DNA from: AV40 sp963817335
GTDB taxonomy: Bacteria > Verrucomicrobiota > Verrucomicrobiia > Chthoniobacterales > UBA10450
Assembly (NCBI GenBank): GCA_963817335.1
Contig: CAWFNX010000001.1
Coordinates: forward strand, 124,001 to 188,000
Reading direction: 5' to 3'
DNA: 64,000 nt
Shown: piece by piece, positions 27,278-38,973 of the stretch
Position numbering within the stretch: position 1 is the stretch's first letter
Layout of the letters: every line of letters begins with the position of its first letter
Translations under genes and position numbers: made by a program
The notes under the pieces: model-generated
Database searches by the model: none
Told to the model about the DNA's origin: nothing
The model's input: the letters and a program-made list of their open reading frames with translations, nothing else

Positions 27278-29338
27278 TCAATGGTCGGCTGGCTTTGTCG
27301 GCAACTGAGCTGTGAATCCAACTACCTGCCCATCGCTATAGTCGTAAGTGGCGCCGGCGATTTGCCCCAGATCGTTGTCTCCGTAAACGGCTGCGTAAAT
27401 TCCGTAAGGGTACCCAAAAACGGTGGCAAATCCGCCGCCGGATCCGTCATCGTTAAAGAACATCCCGGCCAGCACGCTCGCGTTGTTGATGGAATACGGC
27501 TCGGTGTCGCGCGCGCCGGGAAATTGGAAAGGTGCGAAGTTCTTTCCATCTTTAACGAAGCCGGTAAAAGGCCCACTCGGATCATTGAAAGTGAAGCCGG
27601 TCATGCGGCCGAAATCATTGACGGAATTTACCACCGTATCGGAAAAATAGGGCGCATCGGTCCGCTGGTATCTTCCGCGGCTGAGAACGAAGCCATGAGT
27701 GACGCCGTTGTTATCACTATATTGCCCAACAATGTCACCTGATGAATCAACTCCGTTGGCATCAGTCGTGACTGCCCCGGGGAAATCGATCGCGGTGTAG
27801 TGCCCATTTTGGTAGGAGAAGCCGTGATCCAGACCGTCCGCGTCCTCATAAAAACCTACCATCAGGCCGGCGTCATTGATCTTGTAAACCTGCGTTAGCA
27901 CAGCTCCCGGAAAATCAATGGTAGTGAACTTTTTGCCATCGTTCACGAAGCCATGGTTCTTACCCGCGACATCTACGTAAACTCCGACGACTTGTTGCCG
28001 GTTGTTGATTCCAACAGCCAGTGTCTCTGGCGAGCCCGGGAACGAGATGAAGTTATAGGTAGGAAACAGATGCCCGGTACAGGGCGAAGATGCTGCGTTT
28101 GCGACGCCGAAGAAACTGAATTGCCCATTGACGGCTGTTGGCTGATCGGACCGCGTAAAGAAGTCGAGGAAAACCGTATCGGCCACATGGTAGGTGAAAG
28201 AATCGGAAGGAAGAGCGATAGCAACCGCGCTGTCGAAGTACTCCAGTGGGTCACATACTTCGAGTCTGTCGCCCGCAATGCCACCGCTGTCACACTGCGC
28301 GCTGGAGCTGAACGGAAGGTTCCACCCTGGCGTGAAACTGATGCCGAAAGGGTCGTTGAGCCACTCGTTCACTTCGTGACTGAGAGCCGAAACGTCAGAA
28401 ACAGGACCGAGTCCGAAGTCCGAGTCTTGACTGAAGTAACAAGTTACGATGTAAGTCTGTGCGCCCTGTAACGGCCGCTTGCCGGAAGGAGTTGTCACTA
28501 CACGGCTATGATACGCAAGACCGGAGACGGTCGCGGATTCTAACACCGTACTTCCAGTGACAAAAATGGGAAGTGCCAGTGGCGAAATATCAAGCTGACC
28601 GATGAGTGGCTCGACACTTTGCTGGAGAAAGTCGATATCAACAAAACGAACTGGTGTGGAGAAATAGGGATCAAACCCTCCTTTATCCGCAGGGATCGTA
28701 ATCGTCTGGACCGGAAGCACCGTGGGTTGGCCGAGGAGGACATGGTAATTGGAAGCTTTCGTCGAGACATCCTTCCAGAAATTCGCGCGCTGGAAGGCGT
28801 CCGGGTACTGGGTATTTCCTACCTGGGTTCCACCCGGCTTAAAGTTGTAAGGCTGGAAAATCGGAGAGTTTACAATGCCATGAATCGCGGTCTGCCCATC
28901 GATCAGGTCAGTGCTCGTGTCAGTCACAACGCCGTCGGCATAAACGAACCGCAATGGAATAATGACAGTGGGCACGACGGTCGTGGCCGAACCTTTCTTC
29001 GGATCCGTCCCAACCATCGTATAGGGGTAAGTGATGCCATGATAAGAAAACTCGCCGGTCCAGTGCGGAATCGTTGTTAGTTTGTCGCGGTCAGGATCGA
29101 CCTTCTCATGCTTTATCATTCCGGTCCCGTCGATGCGCCTCGTACGTTTATGGTTTCCTGCCGGTTCCATAGGCGCATTCTGAGATGGGCCGTGATCGAA
29201 GGAAGGCATCATCGGGAAACGCTTCGGATTTTGGGCCATCGCATCAGGAGCAGTTAGATACGGGAGCAGGAATAGCAGGACAAGAGCAAGAAGTGGTCTC
29301 AAGTTTCTGTCGTTATGATTGGCGGATGCAGTTTTCAT
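27278..29338 (-). CDS. Secreted protein with HExxE-like motif and HAF-type repeats
   Basis: 686 residues from ATG 29338, with a signal peptide (MKTASANHNDRNLRPLLALV, then LLFLLPYLTAPDAMA). The front two-thirds are a unique domain with a conserved-looking VSDVSALSHEVNEWLNDPFG (H-E-x-x-E), plausibly a zinc site but without a proven third ligand. The C-terminal third has six imperfect repeats in which INN/IND-x-GxxVG is followed by HGF and IDFPGA (e.g. HGFVNDGKKFTTIDFPGA), the HAF pattern of extracellular repeat proteins. Gene and leader resemble the downstream-facing neighbour at 29361-30839 (both begin MKTAS). Function unknown; exported. Confidence 0.82.
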   Translation of the reverse strand: MKTASANHNDRNLRPLLALVLLFLLPYLTAPDAMAQNPKRFPMMPSFDHGPSQNAPMEPAGNHKRTRRIDGTGMIKHEKVDPDRDKLTTIPHWTGEFSYHGITYPYTMVGTDPKKGSATTVVPTVIIPLRFVYADGVVTDTSTDLIDGQTAIHGIVNSPIFQPYNFKPGGTQVGNTQYPDAFQRANFWKDVSTKASNYHVLLGQPTVLPVQTITIPADKGGFDPYFSTPVRFVDIDFLQQSVEPLIGQLDISPLALPIFVTGSTVLESATVSGLAYHSRVVTTPSGKRPLQGAQTYIVTCYFSQDSDFGLGPVSDVSALSHEVNEWLNDPFGISFTPGWNLPFSSSAQCDSGGIAGDRLEVCDPLEYFDSAVAIALPSDSFTYHVADTVFLDFFTRSDQPTAVNGQFSFFGVANAASSPCTGHLFPTYNFISFPGSPETLAVGINNRQQVVGVYVDVAGKNHGFVNDGKKFTTIDFPGAVLTQVYKINDAGLMVGFYEDADGLDHGFSYQNGHYTAIDFPGAVTTDANGVDSSGDIVGQYSDNNGVTHGFVLSRGRYQRTDAPYFSDTVVNSVNDFGRMTGFTFNDPSGPFTGFVKDGKNFAPFQFPGARDTEPYSINNASVLAGMFFNDDGSGGGFATVFGYPYGIYAAVYGDNDLGQIAGATYDYSDGQVVGFTAQLPTKPADH

Positions 29339-29360
29339 ATGGATGTGTTCCGAAGCTCTC

Positions 29361-30839
29361 TTACTGATTGTTGCTGACTGTTCGGGGCGCGGGTTTACTT
29401 AGTTCAAGCTCGTCACCCACTTTCTGGATCTGCGCGGCCTGCGCTTTCATCCTGGCGGTGAGGGTCTCAATTTCCTTCTGCTGCTGCGTGGCGGTCGCTT
29501 TTAATTCCTGCACTTGATGGTGCTCTTTGATGAATTCGTTGAGCAACATCGCGTTCACGGCGTCGTAGCGCACGGTGTAAACTTTTCCATTCGCGTCCCG
29601 CGCCACCAGGTCCGGGTTCACCTTCTCCACTTCCTCCGCGATCAAGCCAAACTGCGGCGTGGCTTTGGGATCGATCTCGCTCTTGTAATGAAAAGTCACC
29701 GGCTTAAGCGCGAGAATTCCTTCGCTCGTGCTGTTCATCGGTTTGATCTGATCCTTGAAGCGAGCTGAGGACGCGGCCACGCCAAGCTGGCCATTGGCGT
29801 TTACAACGACTGGTGCGCCCGAAATGGGTACTCCGCTGATGCCGGCGATGAAAGTAGCGCTCTGCACGGATGGGTGACCGATGCGGATGGTATTGGCCTC
29901 GCCCGCAACGTCACTGGAAATAAAATTGCTCGGGTTGAGGTTACCGATGTCGATGTTGTTACTGCCGGTCGTAAGGTTGAGACCAGCAGCATTGCCCAAT
30001 GCGATATTGTTTCCGCCGGTTGTGTTGCTAGCGAGCGCCGCAATACCGCTGGCCGTGTTGCCTTCGCCGGTTGTGTTGGAATTGAGTGCGGAGACACCAG
30101 TGGCCGTGTTGTAGTTCCCGGTCGTATTGCTAGCGAGCGCAAAGTTACCGCTGGCCGTGTTGTCGCTGCCCGTCAGGTTCGCATAGAGCGCAGCATCACC
30201 GTTGGCCGTATTTTCAAAGCCGGTGGTGTTATTAGCGAGCGCCACGAAACCAGTAGCGGTGTTGTCATAACCAATTGTGTTGCTGGCGAGCGCGAATCCC
30301 CCGGCGGCGGAATTTTCATAGCCCGCTGTGTTGAACTTGAGCGCCGCGGTACCGGTGGCCGTGTTGTGGTCGCCGGTTGTGTTACTAAGGAGCGCCCAGA
30401 AGCCGTTGGCGACGTTGTAGTTGCCGGTGGTGTTGAAATAGAGCGCTTGGCTACCAGTGGCCGTGTTTTCGGTGCCGATTGTGTTGTTAAAGAGCGCACC
30501 GAGACCAGTGGCGACGTTGTAGTCGCCGGTGGTGTTGCTAACGAGCGCATGGTGACCAGTGGCGACGTTGTAGTTGCCGGTGGTGTTGCTATGGAGCGTT
30601 TCAAAACCAATTGCTGTATTGTCGATGCCGGTGGTGAGGCTGAAAAGCGCATTATCACCTTCAGCGGTGTTGTGATTCGCATAGCCCCCATCCGGCGGTG
30701 GCTTGAGACCTCCAGCCGGTGGTGGCTTCGCCAGGGCACTCGGCGCAAACGCAAAGCATGTGAGCACAATCAGCAGATTGAGCGTCAAGAATTTCTTAAA
30801 AATGCGGCTGTCGACGAGATTGATGGACGCGGTTTTCAT
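29361..30839 (-). CDS. Surface protein with 14 x 17-residue repeats and S74 intramolecular chaperone
   Basis: Start at ATG 30839 (492 aa) with signal peptide MKTASINLVDSRIFKKFLTL; the frame is open 181 codons further upstream, but that part lies antisense to the sigma-factor gene and is not protein-like. After a Pro/Gly linker come 14 copies of a 17-residue unit of the form NTATGxxALxxNTTGxY, of beta-solenoid type found in trimeric adhesins and tail fibres. The C-terminus is an S74 peptidase domain: SSARFKDQIKPM, GLIAEEVEKV, YDAVNAMLLNEFIKEH, then a coiled coil (ELKATATQQQKEIETLTARM). The Ser-x4-Lys spacing in SSARFK matches the self-cleaving dyad. Probably a trimeric surface fibre. Confidence 0.9.
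   Translation of the reverse strand: MKTASINLVDSRIFKKFLTLNLLIVLTCFAFAPSALAKPPPAGGLKPPPDGGYANHNTAEGDNALFSLTTGIDNTAIGFETLHSNTTGNYNVATGHHALVSNTTGDYNVATGLGALFNNTIGTENTATGSQALYFNTTGNYNVANGFWALLSNTTGDHNTATGTAALKFNTAGYENSAAGGFALASNTIGYDNTATGFVALANNTTGFENTANGDAALYANLTGSDNTASGNFALASNTTGNYNTATGVSALNSNTTGEGNTASGIAALASNTTGGNNIALGNAAGLNLTTGSNNIDIGNLNPSNFISSDVAGEANTIRIGHPSVQSATFIAGISGVPISGAPVVVNANGQLGVAASSARFKDQIKPMNSTSEGILALKPVTFHYKSEIDPKATPQFGLIAEEVEKVNPDLVARDANGKVYTVRYDAVNAMLLNEFIKEHHQVQELKATATQQQKEIETLTARMKAQAAQIQKVGDELELSKPAPRTVSNNQ
29958..30671 (-). repeat. Fourteen 51-bp coding tandem repeats
   Basis: Imperfect units of 51 bases (17 codons), each beginning with codons for N-T/V-A-x-G and ending with N-T-T-G. 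Wholly inside the S74 fibre gene. Confidence 0.9.
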
Positions 30840-30962
30840 ATTGTGTGAATTTCGAAGCGGTGATTGCTTTCCCTTTCCAAAGGGATTCCGGATATCCCGC
30901 TGCAAGAAATCGCACTTTTTCCGCAACTTGTTTTTTTCACGCAATTCTGATACACCGGTCGC

Positions 30963-31733
30963 GTGAAAACTCTGGCTCAGACCGTGAACGGTCAGGGCGA
31001 CGCGTTCGCTCCGACCCATTGGAGCGTGGTCCTCGCGGCCGGAGAAAGCCAGGCCGAGCCGGAGATCGCTCAAACCGCGCTCGCTCAACTTTGCCAGATC
31101 TATTGGTCGCCTCTTTACAGTTTCGTGCGCAGCCGCGGCTATTCGCAGCATGACGCGCAAGACCTCACGCAAAGCTTTTTCGCCTACCTGATCGAGCGCA
31201 GAATCTACGCGCGCGCGGATCGACGGAAGGGCAAGTTCAGAGCATTCCTGCTTGCCTCGCTTAAGAATTTCCTGGCCGACAGTTACGACCATGCCCATGC
31301 GCTCAAGCGCGGAGGCGGGCACGATTTTTTGCCTCTTCGTGAAGAGCAAGCGAACGAAGCGGAGTCGCTTTTTCAAACACATTCCGGGTCCAGCAATGCG
31401 ATCGAAGACGATCGAGTGTTTGAGCGCACTTGGGCGGAGATGCTTGTCGCCGCTGGGCTGGAGCGATTGTCGGCAGATTACAAGGTCGAAGGCAAAGAGA
31501 AGCTCTTCGAGGAATTAAAGATTTTTCTGACTGGTGGCGCGGAACCGCTCCCGCGTTATTCCGATCTTGCCGCGCAACTCGGCGCGCTTGAGTCGACCAT
31601 CCGTAGCCATGTTACGCGGCTACGAACGCGCTACCGTGAAGCGCTGCGCGCGGAAGTGCGTCGCACTGTAGATACAGACGCGGAAGTCGACGAGGAATTG
31701 CGCGAACTGCTACGGGTCCTAACAGCAAGTTGA
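30963..31733 (+). CDS. ECF-type RNA polymerase sigma factor
   Basis: 256 residues from GTG 30963. Region 2 is visible as HDAQDLTQSFFAYLIERRI with the RKGKFRAFLLASLKNFLADS motif, and a C-terminal helix-turn-helix region 4 around YSDLAAQLGALESTIRSHVT and RLRTRYREALRAEV. The internal stretch of about 90 residues between the regions is longer than in compact ECF factors. It overlaps the Ser/Thr kinase gene by four bases (TTGA), an arrangement typical of kinase-associated sigma factors in Planctomycetes, Verrucomicrobia and Acidobacteria, where the kinase controls the sigma factor. Transcribed divergently from the fibre gene at 29361-30839, which it may regulate. Confidence 0.88.
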   Translation: MKTLAQTVNGQGDAFAPTHWSVVLAAGESQAEPEIAQTALAQLCQIYWSPLYSFVRSRGYSQHDAQDLTQSFFAYLIERRIYARADRRKGKFRAFLLASLKNFLADSYDHAHALKRGGGHDFLPLREEQANEAESLFQTHSGSSNAIEDDRVFERTWAEMLVAAGLERLSADYKVEGKEKLFEELKIFLTGGAEPLPRYSDLAAQLGALESTIRSHVTRLRTRYREALRAEVRRTVDTDAEVDEELRELLRVLTAS

Positions 31734-34579
31734 AGGGCACCATCGAAATCCTAACGACCTCCTTCCCAATTTGTTCGACCTGTCGCGAACCGTTGAACGT
31801 GAAAGGCGAATGCCTGCCTTGCCTGCTGCGCGCGGGGCTCGATGAGCCTATCGAGGCTGATCGCGCTCCGCGCGATTCGTTAGTTTTCGGCGATTTCGAG
31901 ATCGCGCAGCGCGAAGATGGTTCTTTCTGGGAACTGGGGGCGGGTGCGATGGGCGTCACCTATCGGGCGGTCGATAAAATCTTGCATCGCACGGTCGCGT
32001 TGAAAGTAATCGAGACCCCGGCGGGCGGTAGCAATGCGCAAGCCGTGCGCGAGCGTTTTTTGCGTGAAGCCCGCGCAGCGGCGGGACTCAAGCATCCGAA
32101 CGTGGCCGGCATATTTCAATTCGGGGCCGCGCTGGAAATCAGTCGCTGTTATTACGCGATGGAATTAGTGGAGGGCGAAACACTCGAAGCTCTCGTTAGG
32201 CGAGACGGCCCGCTCAAGGCGGAACTGGCTGTCGAAATTGCGATCCAGGTTTCGCGGGCGCTGGTTGGGGCCGCCGCGCAGGGTTTGATTCACCGCGATT
32301 TGAAGCCGGGAAATATTATGCTTACTCGCCCGGAACCCGCGACGGCAGAGATGGAAGTTAAAGTCATCGATTTCGGTCTCGCCAAAGCGACGAATGGCGT
32401 GGCGCAAACCGATCTCACGCATGGCGGGTTTGTCGGAACGCCCTCTTTCGCAAGTCCCGAACAATTCGGCGGTGCGCCGGCCGATGCGCGTTCGGATATT
32501 TATTCGTTAGGGGTGACGCTCTGGTATGCGCTCACTGGCCGAGTGCCCTATCCCGGTAAAACGATTGAGGAAATCCGGGATCGTCAGCAGAAGTGCGACC
32601 TGCCGGTCGAACAATTGGCCGAAAGAAAAATCCCGGCTCCTTTGATCGACCTCTTGCGGCGCACCCTTGCCCTGGATCCGATGCAGCGGCCTGCCTCGGC
32701 TCGCGAAATGTTAGCGGCATTAGAATCTTGTCGCACGAGTCTGGCGTCGCCAAAGGCGTTTATCCCTCGTGAGAGAGGCTGGAAGTTGGCCGCCCTTATC
32801 GTGACCTTAGCACTCGTTGCGGCAATTCCGGTTGTCTTTTTATTGTGGCACCAACAAACGCACGTTGCTGCGAACGCCGCGAGGTCTTTGGCGGAAAAGT
32901 CGATTGCAGTTCTTCCTCTGGAGAACCTGAGCACGGATAAGGAGAACGCTTTTTTCGCCGACGGAATCCAGGATGATATCCTGACCAGCCTGGCGAAGAT
33001 CAGCGAACTAAAGGTCATTAGCCGCACTTCGGTCTCGCAGTACCAAGGCGCACGCGCCATTCGCAACCTGCGCGACATCGCACGGGAATTGGGAGTGGAG
33101 AATATCCTGGAAGGGAGTGTGCGCCGCGACGGCAATCGCGTGCTCGTGAATGTCCAGTTGATCGACGCTCGCAACGACCGCCACCTCTGGGCGGAGCGTT
33201 ACGACCGCACGCTCGCCGATTCCATTGGCCTCCAGGGTGAGGTAGCGGCGGAGATCGCAGCGGCTCTTCGGGCAAAACTGGCTCCGGAAGAAAAAGCAAA
33301 TCTCGCAAGGAAGCCAACCGATAATCCTGAGGCCTTTGCTCTGTACCTGAAAGCTCGCGGCCGCGAAGGAGCTGTTAATCATTCGACCGAAGACCTCATC
33401 GCAGCGGAGCAGTTCTATACGCAGGCGAATGCACTTGATCCCAAGTTTGCCCTTGCCCACGCGCGCCTTTCGATCGTGGAGAGTCAACTGAGCGATGGAG
33501 GAACTGAAAATCAAAGAGCCAGGGCGCGTGCTGCGGCTGATGAGGCGTTACGCCTGTCGCCGACTCTGGGCGAAGCTCATACGGCCCTCGCTCTCTGCAT
33601 GTATTGGGGCGACAAGGATTACGCAGCGGCCTTGGAAGAGTTTTCCGTCGCCGCGACGACATCGCCTAACGAGCCCGACATTCTTAATTACATCGCCGGA
33701 ATTCAACGCCGGCAGGGGCGCTGGCGGGAATCGCTCGCAACCTATCAGCGCGCGCAAGACCTCGATCCTCGTAATCGCCAAATTATCATCCTGGCTGCCA
33801 TCGATCACCTTTTGGTGCGTGATTGGCCGGGCACGAGGGCGTGTTACAACCGCGCGCTGGAGATTGCCCCAGATTCGGCTCGCGCCAGGGTTGGCCTTGC
33901 TTCCCTCGAAGTTTTTCAAAATGGCAATCCCACAGCGGGCAGAAAGATCTTGCAAAACATTCCTGCCGGAATCGATCCGGATGGACTGGTGACCGGGGCG
34001 CGCTGGGACCTGGCAATGATTGCGCGGGATTATGCCAGCGCGGAAAAAATCCTGACCGATTTTCCCCAGGAGGATTTTCCAAAGGCCGGAGACGCGCCCA
34101 AAACATATTACCAGGGCTGCCTTGCTCTGGCCCGCGGCGACATCGAAGCCGCCCAGCGCTACTTTGCCGCGGCCAGCCCGGCTATTGAAAAGTGGATGCG
34201 CGACGATCCCAACGATCCGAATCGCGTCGCTCAACTCGGATTACTCTATGCCTACATGCACCGGAAAGAGGATGCCATCCGGGAAGGTCGCCGGGCCCTT
34301 GAATTGGAACCAGAAAGCCAGAATGCATTTCATGGCGCGGTGAAGGCAGCGAATCTGGCGCTGATTTATGCACTCGTTGGCGAACACGACCAGGCGATCA
34401 CGCTGATCGAGCGCCTCCTCTCCACTCCCGGTCCGGTCGGGTGGCCGGATTTTCCGAGTAATATCACGCTGGCCGACCTTCGCCTTCGCTGGGAGTGGGA
34501 TTCGCTTCGAAACAATCCACGTTTCCAAAAAATTCTCGCCGGACCGGAGCCTAAGACTGTTCTGACAGCAATCCCGTAG
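31730..34579 (+). CDS. Membrane Ser/Thr protein kinase with TolB-like and TPR domains
   Basis: 949 residues from TTG 31730. N-terminal zinc ribbon (cysteines 15, 18, 28, 31), kinase domain with glycine loop GAGAMGVTYRAVD (~70-82), K92, HRDLKPGNIM (188-197) and DFGLAKATNG (from ~214), so all catalytic residues are present. One membrane segment (LAALIVTLALVAAIPVVFLL, ~351-372) is followed by a periplasmic TolB-like/adenylate-cyclase-associated domain with KSIAVLPLENLSTDKENAFF and GSVRRDGNRVLVNVQLIDAR, then TPR repeats (ALDPKFALAHARL, AQDLDPRNRQ, ALELEPESQNAF). It is translationally coupled to the sigma factor upstream, so it probably phosphorylates or senses for that factor. Signal unknown. Confidence 0.93.
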   Translation: MKGTIEILTTSFPICSTCREPLNVKGECLPCLLRAGLDEPIEADRAPRDSLVFGDFEIAQREDGSFWELGAGAMGVTYRAVDKILHRTVALKVIETPAGGSNAQAVRERFLREARAAAGLKHPNVAGIFQFGAALEISRCYYAMELVEGETLEALVRRDGPLKAELAVEIAIQVSRALVGAAAQGLIHRDLKPGNIMLTRPEPATAEMEVKVIDFGLAKATNGVAQTDLTHGGFVGTPSFASPEQFGGAPADARSDIYSLGVTLWYALTGRVPYPGKTIEEIRDRQQKCDLPVEQLAERKIPAPLIDLLRRTLALDPMQRPASAREMLAALESCRTSLASPKAFIPRERGWKLAALIVTLALVAAIPVVFLLWHQQTHVAANAARSLAEKSIAVLPLENLSTDKENAFFADGIQDDILTSLAKISELKVISRTSVSQYQGARAIRNLRDIARELGVENILEGSVRRDGNRVLVNVQLIDARNDRHLWAERYDRTLADSIGLQGEVAAEIAAALRAKLAPEEKANLARKPTDNPEAFALYLKARGREGAVNHSTEDLIAAEQFYTQANALDPKFALAHARLSIVESQLSDGGTENQRARARAAADEALRLSPTLGEAHTALALCMYWGDKDYAAALEEFSVAATTSPNEPDILNYIAGIQRRQGRWRESLATYQRAQDLDPRNRQIIILAAIDHLLVRDWPGTRACYNRALEIAPDSARARVGLASLEVFQNGNPTAGRKILQNIPAGIDPDGLVTGARWDLAMIARDYASAEKILTDFPQEDFPKAGDAPKTYYQGCLALARGDIEAAQRYFAAASPAIEKWMRDDPNDPNRVAQLGLLYAYMHRKEDAIREGRRALELEPESQNAFHGAVKAANLALIYALVGEHDQAITLIERLLSTPGPVGWPDFPSNITLADLRLRWEWDSLRNNPRFQKILAGPEPKTVLTAIP

Positions 34580-34666
34580 GCAACCCGGGAGCGCCGGAAA
34601 AAGCATACTCGTCGCCTTGCTCCCGCCGAAGAAGATCGACAGTTGATTCGAATCGTTAGCTGACTC

Positions 34667-37603
<2,937 letters not shown>

Positions 37604-37640
37604 TGCAGCAAATTACGGAGCGCGAAGTGCGCTTCAAGTT

Positions 37641-37693
37641 GGTAGCGGCGGTTCACCGAACCGCCATGGCGATTGAGGTCAATCGCCGCTACC
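37641..37693. repeat. Double-hairpin palindromic repeat, copy B
   Basis: Outer perfect 10-bp arms GGTAGCGGCG and CGCCGCTACC, inner hairpins GGCGGTTC/GAACCGCC (loop ACC) and GGCGATTGA/TCAATCGCC (loop GG). It is the reverse-oriented counterpart of copy A at 16558-16628. Base 37693 belongs to the stop codon TAG of the threonine ammonia-lyase, so the element lies directly at that gene's 3' end. Confidence 0.82.
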
Positions 37694-38901
37694 TAAGCAT
37701 CGTGGGTTTTGATTCCGTGAGTTTTTAATCGGGCCCGAACCTGCTCGAAGTGTTGGTGGTTCCGCGTTTCGACCGTGCAGAGAACCGTGACGGTCGACAC
37801 ATCGGAGCTGGCGAATGCCCGATCGTGGACGATTTGTTTAATGCTCGCGCCGGCGGCGGCAATCTGTTTGCTCAGCACAGCAAGGCCGCCCGGACGATCG
37901 CTGATGACCGCACGAAACCGACACAGGCGGCCGTCGGCAACCAGACCGCGCTCGATCACACGGCTAAGAATATTCGGGTCGATGTTGCCGCCACATAGCG
38001 GAAGAACCACGCGCTTGCCGGCGAGATCAGGCAATTTTCCAGAGAGAAGCGCGGCCAACGGCGTAGCGCCCGCGCCTTCGACAACGGTCTTTTCAAGTTC
38101 GATGAGACGCAGAATTGCGATCGCAATCTCTTCTTCTGTGACTGTCACGGTTTGATCGACGTGATCGCGCGCGATTGCAAAGGCGTTCGCCCCAACTTGA
38201 GGAATGGCAAGGCCATCCGCGAGGGTCGGTTTCAAATCGATCTTGGTTGGCTTACCGGCCTGCAGCGCTGCCGAGAAACTCGCGACGTTCTCGGCTTCGA
38301 CAGCAATGACCTTTGTTTCCGGTCGCGATGTCTTGATTGCAAGTGAAACCCCGGCAATCAAACCGGCCCCGCCAACTGGAACGATCACTGCATCGACTTC
38401 TTTGACTTGATCGAGAATTTCGAGACCAAGTGTTCCCTGGCCGGCGATAATGGCGGGATCGTCGTAACCGTCGATGTAGGCCAGGCCTTTTTCGGCAGCG
38501 AGCACGTGGGCATGCGCTTTTGCTTCTGCGAAATCGTGACCGTGAAGAACAACCTCGGCGCCGAGCCGCTGACAATTCGTGACTTTGATGAGCGGAGCAA
38601 ATTGCGGCATCACTACAGTAGCGGGAATCCCGAGAAGCTTGCCCTGATAAGCGAGCGCCTGAGCATGGTTGCCTGCTGACGCGGCAATCACACCGCGTTT
38701 TTTCTGGTCGGGGGAAAGCTGAGACAACGCATTTCGCGCTCCGCGTTCTTTGAAGCTTCCAGTGCGCTGCGCGTTCTCGGATTTGCAAAAAATCTGAGTT
38801 CCGCTGATTTCGCTCAACGGAATCGAATGATCGCAAGCTGAACAAAAGACCGCGTCAGCGATGCGATCGCGGGCCGCTTCGATCTCCTTGAATGTGATCA
38901 C
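37693..38901 (-). CDS. Threonine ammonia-lyase (biosynthetic/catabolic), ACT-domain
   Basis: 402 residues from GTG 38901. A PLP fold-type II enzyme that deaminates L-threonine to 2-oxobutanoate and ammonia, feeding isoleucine synthesis. Motifs: RTGSFKERGARNAL with the PLP lysine K51, SAGNHAQALAYQ (phosphate loop), PVGGAGLIAGV (phosphate cradle) and CGGNIDP. The C-terminal ~75 residues form one ACT-like domain (RAVISDRPGGLAVLSKQIAA), as in the single-ACT type, implying allosteric control. Cannot decide between IlvA and TdcB roles from sequence; start codon GTG. The stop codon overlaps a palindromic repeat. Neighbour hybrid kinase upstream is 72 bases away on the same strand. Confidence 0.93.
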   Translation of the reverse strand: MITFKEIEAARDRIADAVFCSACDHSIPLSEISGTQIFCKSENAQRTGSFKERGARNALSQLSPDQKKRGVIAASAGNHAQALAYQGKLLGIPATVVMPQFAPLIKVTNCQRLGAEVVLHGHDFAEAKAHAHVLAAEKGLAYIDGYDDPAIIAGQGTLGLEILDQVKEVDAVIVPVGGAGLIAGVSLAIKTSRPETKVIAVEAENVASFSAALQAGKPTKIDLKPTLADGLAIPQVGANAFAIARDHVDQTVTVTEEEIAIAILRLIELEKTVVEGAGATPLAALLSGKLPDLAGKRVVLPLCGGNIDPNILSRVIERGLVADGRLCRFRAVISDRPGGLAVLSKQIAAAGASIKQIVHDRAFASSDVSTVTVLCTVETRNHQHFEQVRARLKTHGIKTHDA

Positions 38902-38973
38902 GCACTGCGAATCTCAGCGCGACAGTGCTGATCGACAAGACCGAGATAGACGCCGCCTAACGGGGGGACGAAC

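Noticed and set aside
29958..30671. Possible CRISPR array (51-bp periodic repeats)
   Set aside because: The units are in-frame coding repeats of the fibre protein, without spacers.
30840..31382. N-terminal extension of the S74 fibre frame
   Set aside because: It lies antisense to the sigma-factor gene, lacks a signal peptide and is not protein-like; the ATG at 30839 begins a good signal peptide.
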